Shown here: positions 7,582-16,758 of the stretch, in pieces
How positions within the stretch are numbered: position 1 is the first letter of the stretch
Layout: each line of letters opens with the position of its first letter
NCBI RefSeq assembly: GCF_022179545.1
Contig: NZ_AP025518.1
Location: 6,342,073-6,406,072, forward strand
Direction: 5' to 3'
Length of the DNA stretch: 64,000 bases
Source of the DNA: Mycolicibacterium fortuitum subsp. fortuitum
Lineage (GTDB): Bacteria; Actinomycetota; Actinomycetes; Mycobacteriales; Mycobacteriaceae
The notes under the pieces: model-generated
Told to the model about the DNA's origin: nothing
Seen by the model: the letters and a program-made list of their open reading frames with translations, nothing else
Databases searched by the model: none
Position numbers and translations under genes: made by a program

Positions 7582-8082
7582 TCAGAACGGCGGCTCGTCG
7601 TCGGCCCCGCTGAAGGAACCCGACGCCGGTGCACTGCCCCACGGATCGTCCTTGGGCTCGGCCGGGCGCGAACCACCGCCGCCACCACCGCCGAAGCCGC
7701 CACCACCGCCGCCGCTACGGCTGGCCTTGTTGACCTTGGCCGTGGCGTAGCGCAGGGACGGACCGATCTCGTCGACCTCGACCTCGACAACGGTGCGCTT
7801 CTCACCCTCGCGGGTTTCGAAGGAACGTTGCTTGAGCCGACCGGTGACAATCACCCGCGAACCCCGAGTGAGGCTCTCGGCCACGTTCTCGGCAGCCTCA
7901 CGCCAGATGTTGCACCGCAGGAACAGCGCCTCGCCGTCCTTCCACTCGTTGCTCTGCCGGTCGAACATTCGCGGCGTCGAAGCAACGGTGAAGTTGGCGA
8001 CGGCTGCGCCGGACGGAGTGAAACGCAGTTCCGGGTCAGCAGTCAGGTTTCCGACAACTGTGATGGTGGTGTCACCAGCCAC
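7582..8082 (-). CDS. ssb: Single-stranded DNA-binding protein
   Basis: 166 residues from a GTG preceded by a GGAGG ribosome site. The OB fold starts [20 protein letters not shown]. The linker (about residues 118-150) is Gly/Ser/Arg-rich, and the tail ends ADDEPPF, the acidic tip that recruits partner proteins. It coats single-stranded DNA in replication and repair. It sits between rpsF and rpsR, as in most bacteria. Confidence 0.97.
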   Translation of the reverse strand: MAGDTTITVVGNLTADPELRFTPSGAAVANFTVASTPRMFDRQSNEWKDGEALFLRCNIWREAAENVAESLTRGSRVIVTGRLKQRSFETREGEKRTVVEVEVDEIGPSLRYATAKVNKASRSGGGGGGFGGGGGGGSRPAEPKDDPWGSAPASGSFSGADDEPPF

Positions 8083-8151
8083 GAGATCCTCCTGGGATAG
8101 GCAAGTCCGTTTGCGCGAAGCCTACGTAGCCCCGCCGACGACTGACAGCCT

Positions 8152-8442
8152 TTAGTGCTTGTCGGTCCGCATCACCTTGGTCCGCAGCACGGACTCGTTC
8201 AGGTTGAGCTGACGGTCGAGCTCGGACACGGTGGCCGGTTCAGCCTTGACGTCGACGACGGCGTAGATGCCCTCGGCGTGCTTGGCGATCTCGTAGGCCA
8301 GCCGGCGACGGCCCCAGATGTCGACCTTGTCGACACTGCCGCCGTCCTTGCGGACGACGTTCAGGAACGTCTCCAGCGAGGGAGCTACGGTGCGCTCGTC
8401 AAGTGTGGGGTCGAGAATGACCATGATTTCGTATGGACGCAT
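8152..8442 (-). CDS. rpsF: 30S ribosomal protein S6
   Basis: 96 residues from the ATG at 8442, preceded by GGAGGTGATGAGG. Starts [18 protein letters not shown] and carries the S6 motif [18 protein letters not shown]. It binds the 30S platform with S18. First gene of the operon; the reading frame stays open far upstream, but the 96-residue form matches the family. It is divergent from the membrane-protein array, with 156 bases between. Confidence 0.97.
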   Translation of the reverse strand: MRPYEIMVILDPTLDERTVAPSLETFLNVVRKDGGSVDKVDIWGRRRLAYEIAKHAEGIYAVVDVKAEPATVSELDRQLNLNESVLRTKVMRTDKH

Positions 8443-8598
8443 TAGAACCTCATCACCTCCTATGGTCGTGTACGGCCACGGCGGATTCCGTGGCAGGAGG
8501 GTCGCCTGCGTCGGCAACCGGGTTAGGCTACCGGAAAAGGCCCTGATCTGCGAAATCGGTAGAGTTGGGCGGTTCAACGTCAAGGATCGAGGGGATCT

Positions 8599-9252
8599 GT
8601 GACCTATCCCAATTCGCCATTCGGTCAGGGGTTTCCCGGCCAGCCCGGTGATCAGCAGCCGCTGTACACACAACAACCGCCGCCACCGATACTGGGCCAG
8701 CCCGGCTATCCCGGGCAGCAGCCTCCAGCACAGGCACCCGGGGAACCCAGCGGGGTGACGGGAACGATCGCCGCTGTCCTTGCCGGGTTGGGCGGAGTGG
8801 TCGGGCTGGGCAGCGGAGCAATCACCGGCTTCCATGCCTTCGCTCTGCACGACCTCATGAACATCAGCGGCGGAACCTACGCCATCGTGATCGTTGGGGC
8901 CGTGATCAGCGCCGCGTTCGGCCTGCCCCTGCTCATCGGGGCAATACTGCTGTTCCAAGCAAAGATCATAGGGCGCTGGCTCGTGGTGGGCGGCTGCGCC
9001 GGCGCCATCGCCAGCGTCCTGTTCGCCTTGGTTGTCGATACGGCGATCAGGAGCGACTACCCCGGGTATCCCGGCGCCACGACTCCGGTCTCGTTGGTGT
9101 CGCTCATCTTCCCGATCGCCACACTCGTGTTGGCTTTGGTGCCGTCCACGGCCGCGTGGATCGAGGCGAAGCAGAATCCCGCTGCAGCACAGCCCTACCC
9201 ACAGAATCCGGTTGCGCCCCAGCCCTACCCGCAGTACCCGGGCTGGGGTTGA
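8599..9252 (+). CDS. Array membrane protein 1 (Pro/Gln-rich head, four spans)
   Basis: 217 residues from a GTG preceded by GAGGGGATCT. The head (1-52) is rich in P, Q, G and Y ([11 protein letters not shown]) and should be cytoplasmic. Four hydrophobic spans follow near residues 53-80, 95-117, 122-145 and 155-180. The last ends in the family signature [13 protein letters not shown], followed by an AQPYPQ-type tail. No enzyme motif or Cys cluster is seen. First of five tandem paralogs, divergent from rpsF. A possible -10 (TAGAGT, 8560-8565) lies 34 bases before the start, so it may have its own promoter. Function is unknown; a membrane-stress or envelope role is only a guess. Confidence 0.75.
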   Translation: MTYPNSPFGQGFPGQPGDQQPLYTQQPPPPILGQPGYPGQQPPAQAPGEPSGVTGTIAAVLAGLGGVVGLGSGAITGFHAFALHDLMNISGGTYAIVIVGAVISAAFGLPLLIGAILLFQAKIIGRWLVVGGCAGAIASVLFALVVDTAIRSDYPGYPGATTPVSLVSLIFPIATLVLALVPSTAAWIEAKQNPAAAQPYPQNPVAPQPYPQYPGWG

Positions 9253-9340
9253 GCCGCAGGCCGGGCTACGCCAAAGCCGCTCTGAGCGACCCGAACCGGA
9301 ATATGGTGAGCCTGTCGAACTTCGAGGATCGGGGCCAGCC

Positions 9341-9982
9341 GTGACGTATCCCAACGGGCCTTACAGCCACGGCGTTCCCGGTCAGCCCAGCTATCCGCAG
9401 CAACCGGGCTACCCCCAACAACCCGCCTATGCGCCTCAGCCCGGCTATCCCCAGCCCGGCTATCCGCAGCAGCCCTATGGCCTGCCACCGATGCCCCCGC
9501 CTGCCCCGAGCGGGGCTACCGGCATCATCGCGGGAGTGCTTGCCGGGCTCGGCTGTCTGGCGAACCTTGTCGGCGGCATCTTCATGGCGTTCGGGCTCTC
9601 AATATTGATCGGCGAATCCTCCGACGCGACCGCGAGCGGGTGGGGAGCCCTGATCGCCATCACAGCGCTGAACATCCTTGCCGGGCTGTTGCTGCTGATC
9701 GGGACGGTGACGTTGTTGCTGCGCAAGATGATCGGTCGCTGGCTCGTGGTCGCGGGTTGCGCGGTATCCATACTGAGCACCTTGGTGAACCTGACCCTGA
9801 CCCCATCGACCATCGCGGGCTACGAGTACGACCGCGGTGTAGGTGCTGACCTTGTCGGTGTCATATTCCCGATCGTGACGCTGGTGCTGGCATTGCTGCC
9901 GTCGACGGCTGCGTGGATCCGAGCTCGGCAGAATCCGATTGCACCGCAGCCTCATCCGCCTCATCCGCCGTATCCGCGCTGA
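9341..9982 (+). CDS. Array membrane protein 2 (Pro/Gln/Tyr-rich head, four spans)
   Basis: 213 residues from a GTG at 9341; the longer open frame to the left overlaps gene 1 and is not protein-like. The head (to about residue 55) is a near-repeat of [13 protein letters not shown] units. Four spans carry the family motifs [34 protein letters not shown] and [17 protein letters not shown], and the tail is H/P-rich ([12 protein letters not shown]). Closest in the array to proteins 1 and 4. A TATGGT box at about 9304 suggests a separate promoter. No catalytic motif. Confidence 0.75.
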   Translation: MTYPNGPYSHGVPGQPSYPQQPGYPQQPAYAPQPGYPQPGYPQQPYGLPPMPPPAPSGATGIIAGVLAGLGCLANLVGGIFMAFGLSILIGESSDATASGWGALIAITALNILAGLLLLIGTVTLLLRKMIGRWLVVAGCAVSILSTLVNLTLTPSTIAGYEYDRGVGADLVGVIFPIVTLVLALLPSTAAWIRARQNPIAPQPHPPHPPYPR

Positions 9983-10027
9983 TCTGGATACACCCGTGTC
10001 CGTCCACCACTCACGATCGGAGCAGCA

Positions 10028-10582
10028 GTGACCTCTCCCCCCGGATCCGAAGGTCAGCAACCCGCGTCCGCACCCGGCGAAACGCAGCTGGAAGAACCGA
10101 CGGCCGCGCCGGGGAGTTCCACGAGCGGGACCACGGCGATCATCACCGCCGTCCTGGCCGGGATCGGCGCGCTGCTGACCCTCGGCAACGGCATCGCCGG
10201 CCTATCCGGACTCGTCGCGCTGTTCGGTGACGCGGGCCTGCGAACCCTGGCCCTCAGAACCCCTGGCCCCCTGGCGCTGACGGTGCTGGCGACCCTGCTG
10301 AGCGTCGCCTGCGGGCTCTTGCTCCTGGCGGGCACAGTGGCGCTGTTGCGAGGCCGAATGATCGGCCGCCGGCTCATCGTCGGCGGCTGCGGGCTGATCA
10401 TCCTCGGCAGCCTGATCAGCCTCGGGCTGAACCTCGCGACGACGGCTCGCTCCGGGTCCTACGGCATCAGCGGGCTGGCGATCCTGAGTCTGGTGCTGCC
10501 GGTAGCCACCCTCGTGCTGGCACTGCTCCCGTCGACGACGAACTGGCTCCTGGCCAAGCAGGATCCGGTCACAGCTATCTAG
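10028..10582 (+). CDS. Array membrane protein 3 (short head, four spans)
   Basis: 184 residues from a GTG with GGAG just upstream. The head (about 33 residues) lacks the Tyr/Gln repeats of its neighbours and is instead S/E/T/P-rich (GETQLEEPTAAPGSS). Four spans follow, with TAIITAVLAGIGALLTLG, LLLLAGTVALLRGRMIGRRLIVGGC and [24 protein letters not shown]. The C-terminal tail is reduced to VTAI. It is the most diverged in its ends, while the core is clearly the same family. Confidence 0.7.
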   Translation: MTSPPGSEGQQPASAPGETQLEEPTAAPGSSTSGTTAIITAVLAGIGALLTLGNGIAGLSGLVALFGDAGLRTLALRTPGPLALTVLATLLSVACGLLLLAGTVALLRGRMIGRRLIVGGCGLIILGSLISLGLNLATTARSGSYGISGLAILSLVLPVATLVLALLPSTTNWLLAKQDPVTAI

Positions 10583-10664
10583 CCCAGGCATCGCCGGTGC
10601 CGGTTGGCCCTGCGCACGCGGGATACAGTGGGCCCGTCAACCATCGAGACTCCCGGGGGGATCT

Positions 10665-11264
10665 GTGACCTTTCCCAGTGGTCCCAACGATCAGGGGTTC
10701 TCGGAACAACCGGACTTTTCCCAACAGCCCGTTTTCCAGACCCCGCCGCCGGTCTTTTCGCATCAGCCCGGGTTCGGTCAACCCAGCTACCCGACCGCCC
10801 ATCAGCCGGTACCGCCACGCGCCCCGAGCGCTGCCACCGGCATCATCGCCGCCGTCCTGGCGCTACTGGGCGGACTGGCCGGCCTCGTGCTGGGCGTCCT
10901 GATCATGGCCGCGGTGATCAGCAAGCATCGCTCCGAGGCGCCACCTGCCATCGTTGCGCTGTTGTGCATCACCTCCGGACTCGCGCTCCTTATCGGGGCG
11001 ATACAGCTGTGGCGGCACAAACCGATCAGCCGCGGGATCATCGCCGGCGGGTGCGCCGCGATCATGCTGGCCGGTGCGCTCTTCCTGATCGAAGGATTCA
11101 CCAACACTGAACCCAGCGCCGCCGCCATCGTCACAATCGCCCTGCTGGACTTCATCTTCCCGATTGTGACGCTGGTCCTGACGATGCTCCCGTCGACGAA
11201 AGCGTGGATCGAGGCGAAGCAGAATCCGATTGCTCCCCAGTACTATCCGCCGTACCAGCATTGA
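10665..11264 (+). CDS. Array membrane protein 4 (Pro/Gln-rich head, four spans)
   Basis: 199 residues from a GTG. The 5' flank GGGGGGATCTGTGACCTTTCCC nearly repeats that of array gene 1, pointing to a duplication of promoter and gene together. The head is FSQQPVFQTPP-like. Spans carry SAATGIIAAVLALLGG, LLIGAIQLWRHKPISRGIIAGGC and [28 protein letters not shown], with a Tyr/Pro tail. A TACAGT -10-like box lies at 10624-10629, about 35 bases before the start. Function unknown. Confidence 0.72.
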   Translation: MTFPSGPNDQGFSEQPDFSQQPVFQTPPPVFSHQPGFGQPSYPTAHQPVPPRAPSAATGIIAAVLALLGGLAGLVLGVLIMAAVISKHRSEAPPAIVALLCITSGLALLIGAIQLWRHKPISRGIIAGGCAAIMLAGALFLIEGFTNTEPSAAAIVTIALLDFIFPIVTLVLTMLPSTKAWIEAKQNPIAPQYYPPYQH

Positions 11265-11323
11265 AATGGCGTGAGTCTCATGCTGATTGCCAACCGCTCC
11301 GACTCGGACTTCGTGGAGGTGCT

Positions 11324-12007
11324 GTGAACTATCCGTACGGGCCCTATCAGTCGGGGTCCGGTGGCCAGCCCGACTTCACACAACAGCCCGCCGGATTCCC
11401 ATACCACGGCGGTTTTCCGCAGCCTGGCCAGCCGCCGATCCTCAACGCCCAGCCCGGCCAGCCGCAACCGGGGCCAACGGCGCCGACCACCGGTAAGACC
11501 GGGATCGCCGCCGCCGCCCTGGCGGGCGTGGCCGCTGTGGCGATGTTCGTTCTCCTCCTGGTCTCGGTGATCGCAATGCTGGTCGATTTCGGCAACGGCC
11601 GGCAGGACCTCGGCGAGACGTTGGGCACGATCGTCGGCAACGTTCTGGTGTACGGCGGCTACGGAATACTCTGGCTGTTCGGCTCGATAAAGCTGTACAA
11701 GCCGAGGCGGGCCGGCCGCCTGATGGTCATCGTCGCGTCCGTGCTCGCCGTGACCATCGCCGTCATCGGCATTGCTGCCACCTACACCGACGCGACGCGC
11801 GATGGCCACCCCGCCTTTTTCGTGATGTGGATTGTGGCGCTGCTCTACATGCTCACCACCCTGGTACTGGCCATACTGCCGGCTACCGGTACCTGGATCC
11901 GGGCGAACGCGGCTCCGTCTACACCTCAGGAATCGGCGCCTCCGCCGGTTTCACCGTTTCAGGGGTACCCGACGCAAAACCCTGGATACCCACCACATCA
12001 CGGCTGA
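11324..12007 (+). CDS. Array membrane protein 5 (Pro/Gln-rich head, four spans)
   Basis: 227 residues from the GTG at 11324, fixed by GGAGGT at 11315-11320. The head (about 60 residues) is rich in G, P, Q, Y and F; four spans follow near residues 64-92, 108-128, 135-158 and 165-190. The last contains LLYMLTTLVLAILPATGTWIRA, a diverged form of the family signature. The tail has PPPVSPFQGYPTQNPGYPP. Most distant member of the array, and convergent with the GT87-like gene on the minus strand. Confidence 0.72.
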   Translation: MNYPYGPYQSGSGGQPDFTQQPAGFPYHGGFPQPGQPPILNAQPGQPQPGPTAPTTGKTGIAAAALAGVAAVAMFVLLLVSVIAMLVDFGNGRQDLGETLGTIVGNVLVYGGYGILWLFGSIKLYKPRRAGRLMVIVASVLAVTIAVIGIAATYTDATRDGHPAFFVMWIVALLYMLTTLVLAILPATGTWIRANAAPSTPQESAPPPVSPFQGYPTQNPGYPPHHG

Positions 12008-12062
12008 CTCCGTCCATGGGCACGCCCAGCGTGGCCGCCGGCACGAGCACGGTTCTGGCGTG

Positions 12063-13721
12063 TCAACCCGAGGCTGAGTCGACGAGCTCCGGCTCGGGGC
12101 CCGGTTTGGGCTCGATGCGCACGCGATCGGCCGAGGGACGCAGCCAGTCCGGAAGCAAGCGCGGTGGGTTGTCGGGCGCGCGGTCGAACACCCCACCCGT
12201 GGGATCGTCGATGCGCCCACCGTGACGGACCAGATCCAGTTCCGGACGGTAGATCTGGCGAATAATCAACGCGCACAACACGATCACCGCGATATCGCGA
12301 AGCAACACGGTGGTGGTGAACCACTGCTCGGGCAGGCCCTTGTTCGCCTCGCCGTATAGATAGAGCATGCGCGGCACCCACACCAGGGCATCGATCGTCA
12401 TCCACGCCAACAGGATTCGCCGATGCGGCAACGCCAACACGGCCAGCGGCACCAGCCACAACGAGAACTGCGGGCTCCACACCTTGTTGGTCAACAGGAA
12501 TGCTGCGATCACCAGGAATGCCAGTTGCGCCAACCGCGGCCGCCGCGGCGCCGTCAGGGCGATGTAGCCGATGGCGATACAGCACGACGCGAACAACACC
12601 GCGGTGACGGTGTTGAGCACCGTCGGCGGCTGCCAGAAACCCAGATCCGGATCGAAGCCCTGCCAGTCGCTGAACGACTTCACCACGTTGTACAGCGAGT
12701 CCATGTCGTCGCCGCGACGGGTGTTGAGCCGGAAGAACTCTGACCATCCGCGCGGGAACAGCACCATGATCGGCAGGTTGATCACCAACCACGTGACAAC
12801 CGCCGTCAGTGCCGTCTTGCCGACCTCCCGCAGCCGCCCGGTCCGCAACGCGAGCAGCACCAGCGGAACGAACAACAGCAGCGGATACAGCTTGGCCGCC
12901 ACCCCGATACCGATCAACGCTCCGGCCCACACCGGTTTTCGCCGGGACCACGCCAGCATCGCGCCTGCCGCAGAAGCCGTGGCAAGCGCGTCGAAGTTGG
13001 TGAACACCTGGAAGATCACGATCGGTGAGCCCGCCACCAGCGCCGCGTCCCAGACCCGCCGGCCGGCCATTCGAGAGGTGGCCCAGATGGTCGCCAGCCA
13101 GGCCAGCGCCAAACCGAACGCAGAGATGTTGAAGAACATCACCACTTCGGCGATGACGGGCACCGACACCAGCTTGGTCAGCGCGGTGTAGGTCTTGGCC
13201 AGCGACATCGACGCGTACTGGTAAAGCCCCGTCAGCACCGGGTATTCCATGTAGCGGATCGCCGGACTGCCGTCGTACTGCATACGGGGCTTGCCGGTGG
13301 CGTCGTTCTCGACCCAACTGGACTTGTAGGGAAACTTGCCCTGGTTCAACAACTCCGCGGTATAGAGCGGAACGGTGTCGGAGTAACACAGCTCGTAGTA
13401 GGCGCGGTTGTTCTCCCAGTTGGCCACCCGCTGGCCGGCTGTCCCGCTGCCGGTCGTCTGCAGGCACGCGGCCTTGGAGGTATAGCCCAAAGCCAGGAAC
13501 ACCACCGCGATCACGAACATCACCCGCAGTGGGGTCATGAACCGAGAGCGGCCGATCAACGCATGCCGGCCGACGGGTCCGCCAACGGTCTGCGACAGCG
13601 CCTCGGCCAGCCGGTCATTGCGGCTGGGGAGGTCGCGGTCGTCGGCGCTCCGCTGGTCTTCTGCCGGCGGAGCCGGCGAATCCAACCCGGCCGGCGGCGC
13701 CGGAGATACCCGGTCCGTCAC
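12063..13721 (-). CDS. GT87-type polyprenol-linked sugar transferase-like membrane protein (Rv0051-like)
   Basis: 552 residues. A cytoplasmic Pro-rich start is followed by a first span near residue 65 (VMFVIAVVFLALGYTS), an extracytoplasmic loop with the charged motif YMEYPVLTGLYQYASM, and about nine more spans. This is the layout of DUF2029/GT87 mannosyl- or arabinosyl-type transferases that use polyprenyl-phosphate sugars. The acceptor is unknown. Its GTG start overlaps the ponA1 stop (GTGA), so the two are translationally coupled, which ties it to cell-wall synthesis. M. tuberculosis has the same pair as Rv0050-Rv0051. Confidence 0.8.
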   Translation of the reverse strand: MTDRVSPAPPAGLDSPAPPAEDQRSADDRDLPSRNDRLAEALSQTVGGPVGRHALIGRSRFMTPLRVMFVIAVVFLALGYTSKAACLQTTGSGTAGQRVANWENNRAYYELCYSDTVPLYTAELLNQGKFPYKSSWVENDATGKPRMQYDGSPAIRYMEYPVLTGLYQYASMSLAKTYTALTKLVSVPVIAEVVMFFNISAFGLALAWLATIWATSRMAGRRVWDAALVAGSPIVIFQVFTNFDALATASAAGAMLAWSRRKPVWAGALIGIGVAAKLYPLLLFVPLVLLALRTGRLREVGKTALTAVVTWLVINLPIMVLFPRGWSEFFRLNTRRGDDMDSLYNVVKSFSDWQGFDPDLGFWQPPTVLNTVTAVLFASCCIAIGYIALTAPRRPRLAQLAFLVIAAFLLTNKVWSPQFSLWLVPLAVLALPHRRILLAWMTIDALVWVPRMLYLYGEANKGLPEQWFTTTVLLRDIAVIVLCALIIRQIYRPELDLVRHGGRIDDPTGGVFDRAPDNPPRLLPDWLRPSADRVRIEPKPGPEPELVDSASG

Positions 13722-16273
13722 GGAGGCGGCGGGGGCATCGGGACTTCGGGTCCGCCGGGCACGACGGGTGCTCCGGGCGGCGGGCCGATCGGCACGGTCG
13801 TCGGCGGCCCGATCGGGATCGTGATGCCGGGAGCCACTTCGATGGTCGGCTGGATCACGGTCTCCGAAGGCATCACCGCGATCGGCGGGCCGCCCGGCGT
13901 ACCGGGGGCAGGCGGAGGCGGCGGAGCCTGCGGCACACCGGCATAGCCACCGATCTCGGTCGGCTTCGGGAACGACTCGTTGTCCGTGCCTTTCAGCGCA
14001 CCGTCCATGGTGGATTTCCAGATGTCCGATGGCAGGCCCGAGCCGTAGACCGGCCCTCCGGACGCTGTCTTCAACGGTTTCACGCCCTCGGAGGTACCCA
14101 CCCAGACCGCGGTCGAAAGCGACGGCGTGTAGCCGACCATCCAGGCATCGCGGTTGTCACCGGTGTCGCCGAGCTGGTTGGTGCCCGTCTTGGCGGCCGA
14201 GGCGCGTCCGCCGGCCAGGTTGTGCCCGCGCGACCATCCGGCGATCGGCTGCATCGCCGAAGTGACGTTGTCGGCCACGGCCTTGTCGATGCGCTGCTCA
14301 CCGTTGTCCTGGCTGGACGCGTCGAACAACACCTGTCCCGATGAGTTCACCACCTTCTGCACGAAGTGTGGCTTGTGATAGACGCCGGAGGCCGCGAGCG
14401 TGGCATAGGCCGAAGCCATGTCGATCACCCGGGACTGGTACTGGCCCAGCACCACACCGTTGTTCGGCGGGCCGCCCTTGCCGTCCTCGGACAGCGTGTG
14501 CTCCACGCCCGGGAAACTCTCGGCCACGCCGGCGTCGTGCGCGGCCTTGGCCACGTCTTCGGGACCGTGCTCCAGCTTGAGCATGAGCCGGTAGTAGCTG
14601 GTGTTCAGCGACCGCTTGAGCGCCTCGGCGATGGAGCAGGTGCCGCACCCCTCACCTTCGACGTTGCTGATCTTGATGCCGTTCACCGTGAGCGGCCCAC
14701 TGTCGACCTGGTAGCCCAGGCCGATGCCCTGTTGCAGGGCGGCGACCAGAGCGAACACCTTGAACGACGAGCCCGTCGGCAGACCGGCTTGCGCGAAATC
14801 GAAGCCGTTGGCATCCGAGCCGCCGTAATAGGCCTTGACCGCACCGTCGCGCGGATCGATGGAGACCACGGCCGTCCGCATGTCGGGATCCTGGCCGTCC
14901 ATGTACTTGGACACCGCGTTCTCCGCTGCCTGCTGGGCTTGCGGGTCGATCGTGGTGGTGACCTGCAGGCCCTCGGTGTTCAGGGCCTGCTCGCTGATGT
15001 CGAACAGGTCCAAAAGCTCCTTGGTGACCTGACGTTCGATCAGTCCGTTCGGGCCGGTGGTCTGATTCGCCTGGCGGGCCTGGTCCGGCGGCACGGTCGG
15101 CGGGAACACCTGACCGGCGCGTTCCTCGGCCGACAGCGCGCCCATGTCGACCATGCCGTCGAGCACCCAATTCCAGCGCTCGGCAGCGCCTTCCGGATCC
15201 ACGGCGGGGTCCAGTGTCGACGGCCGCTGGATCAGGGCGGCCATCAGCGCGCCTTCGGCGACGTTGAGCTGCTCGACGGGCTTGTCGAAGTAGGCCTTGG
15301 CCGCAGCCGCGATCCCGTAGGAGCCACGACCGAAATAGATCATGTTCAGATACGCCTGCATCACAGCGTCTTTGGACCATTCGCTGGCCATCTTGGTCGA
15401 GATGACGAGTTCCTTGGCCTTACGGATCAGACCGCCGATGCCCGAACGCTCGTCGCCGACGAGCGCGTTCTTGACGTACTGCTGGGTGATGGTCGAGCCG
15501 CCCTGCAGATCGCCGCCGACCAAGTTGTTCTTGATGGCGCGCAACAGCGCGGTGAACGAGAAGCCCGGATTGGTGTAGAAATCGCGGTCCTCGGCGGCCA
15601 TCACCGCGTTGCGGACGTGCTCGGGGATCTTGTCGATACCGACGTCGACCCGGTTGCCTTCGGGCGGCACGATCTTGGCGATCTCGCTGCCGTCGCTGGC
15701 CAAGATCGTCGACACCTGATTGGTCCGGATGTCACCGGGCTGCGGGACATCGACGATCATGTACGCCATACCGAAGGTCACCAGCGGGAGCAGGATCATC
15801 GCGACCACCGCGGCTATCGACAGCCGGCGCACCAACTTCCAGTTGATGTGGAACTGCCGTGTCGTCTTCGGTCCCGGCCCCGACGGACCGGACGGTCCCG
15901 CAGGGCCCGACCCACGTCCGCCTCCCGGCGGCGGGGACTTGGGTGGCGGCGGCTTCGGTGGCGGAGTGCCGTCCATGGCCGCCCGGACCACGTCCAGGGG
16001 CGCGGGCCCACCGTCACGCACGGGGGGTAGCACCGTGGTCAGTCGGTCATCGGGCGGCACCCCGGGACGACCCGGACGTCCCGCGGCGGGACCGCTCGGC
16101 CGTCCCGTCGGCGCGTTCTCGCGGGCCGGCGGCCGCGGATCCCGGGCCGGCGGCCGCTTCTCGCGCTGTGGCGGCGGATTGTCGCGCTGCGGCGGATTCT
16201 CGCGCGCGCCAAGGCGGTCAGCCGCACTACGGATGTCGTTGGCTGACCGGCTATGGCGCCCTTCGTTATTCAC
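13718..16273 (-). CDS. ponA1: Bifunctional penicillin-binding protein PonA1
   Basis: 851 residues from the GTG at 16273, which overlaps the end of the DUF5318 gene. The cytoplasmic head is long, disordered and rich in P, R and G (to about 165). One membrane span (about 180-200) is followed by the glycosyltransferase domain with EDRDFYTNPGF, GGSTITQQYVKN and KMASEWSKDAVMQAYLN. The transpeptidase domain has the SxxK serine in GSSFKVF, SLNTSYY as the second motif and AAKTGTNQ as the KTG box. The tail is Pro-rich (PPPPPAPGTPGG). It polymerises and crosslinks peptidoglycan outside the membrane. A further in-frame start upstream gives an unlikely sequence. Confidence 0.96.
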   Translation of the reverse strand: MNNEGRHSRSANDIRSAADRLGARENPPQRDNPPPQREKRPPARDPRPPARENAPTGRPSGPAAGRPGRPGVPPDDRLTTVLPPVRDGGPAPLDVVRAAMDGTPPPKPPPPKSPPPGGGRGSGPAGPSGPSGPGPKTTRQFHINWKLVRRLSIAAVVAMILLPLVTFGMAYMIVDVPQPGDIRTNQVSTILASDGSEIAKIVPPEGNRVDVGIDKIPEHVRNAVMAAEDRDFYTNPGFSFTALLRAIKNNLVGGDLQGGSTITQQYVKNALVGDERSGIGGLIRKAKELVISTKMASEWSKDAVMQAYLNMIYFGRGSYGIAAAAKAYFDKPVEQLNVAEGALMAALIQRPSTLDPAVDPEGAAERWNWVLDGMVDMGALSAEERAGQVFPPTVPPDQARQANQTTGPNGLIERQVTKELLDLFDISEQALNTEGLQVTTTIDPQAQQAAENAVSKYMDGQDPDMRTAVVSIDPRDGAVKAYYGGSDANGFDFAQAGLPTGSSFKVFALVAALQQGIGLGYQVDSGPLTVNGIKISNVEGEGCGTCSIAEALKRSLNTSYYRLMLKLEHGPEDVAKAAHDAGVAESFPGVEHTLSEDGKGGPPNNGVVLGQYQSRVIDMASAYATLAASGVYHKPHFVQKVVNSSGQVLFDASSQDNGEQRIDKAVADNVTSAMQPIAGWSRGHNLAGGRASAAKTGTNQLGDTGDNRDAWMVGYTPSLSTAVWVGTSEGVKPLKTASGGPVYGSGLPSDIWKSTMDGALKGTDNESFPKPTEIGGYAGVPQAPPPPPAPGTPGGPPIAVMPSETVIQPTIEVAPGITIPIGPPTTVPIGPPPGAPVVPGGPEVPMPPPPP

Positions 16274-16688
16274 TGGCCGTACGCGCCGATTTGCGCGTGC
16301 CTCGAGTGCCACGTGCCTTCGGCGGCCGAGGCGCGCCCAGGACATATGACTTGACCAGATGATTCCAACTGCAGGTGCGGCATACCTCAACCACATGGAC
16401 TGCGAACTCGTCGTAACGAGTTGCCAACATCACCAGCTCCTCCGCGGTGCGCGCCGAGCCCGACACCGGACCCAGATGATCACCGAAAACCCACGACACC
16501 AGCGTGAGCTGTTCTTTACGGCAGATCGGACACATCACCGAACTTTGCTTGCCGTGAAACTTTGCCGCGCGCAGCAGGTACGGGTTGGCATCACAGACCT
16601 CCGAGACGCCGGTGCGCCCCGAATAGACCTCAGCCAGCAGGGACCGCCGCCGAAGCGCGTAGTCCACCACCTGTCTCTGCAATCGCAC
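16266..16688 (-). CDS. DUF5318 family protein (Rv0049-like)
   Basis: 140 residues from a GTG (VRLQRQVVDYALRRRSLL). A central CPICRKEQLTLVSW and a later CRTCSWN make a likely four-cysteine zinc site. The conserved segment SEVCDANPYLLRAAKFHG identifies the mycobacterial family annotated as DUF5318. The tail is basic (KARGTRGTRKS). Its stop overlaps the ponA1 start by eight bases, so the gene heads the DUF5318-ponA1-GT87 operon. A role linked to PonA1 is inferred from this linkage only. It is divergent from the DUF1707 gene with a 70-base gap. Confidence 0.85.
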   Translation of the reverse strand: MRLQRQVVDYALRRRSLLAEVYSGRTGVSEVCDANPYLLRAAKFHGKQSSVMCPICRKEQLTLVSWVFGDHLGPVSGSARTAEELVMLATRYDEFAVHVVEVCRTCSWNHLVKSYVLGAPRPPKARGTRGTRKSARTASE

Positions 16689-16758
16689 GATGACCAGAGT
16701 ACGTCGGCCCCCTGGACACCGAGGCGCGACCGCGTCACACCTCCTACGATCATCTTCC

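Noticed and set aside
7661..7730. GGT/CCG-type low-complexity run that could look like a repeat array
   Set aside because: It encodes the Gly-rich linker of SSB and is expected there.
8443..9354. Long N-terminal extension of rpsF
   Set aside because: The open frame continues upstream, but S6 is about 96 residues and the ATG at 8442 has a strong ribosome site. The extension is antisense to array gene 1.
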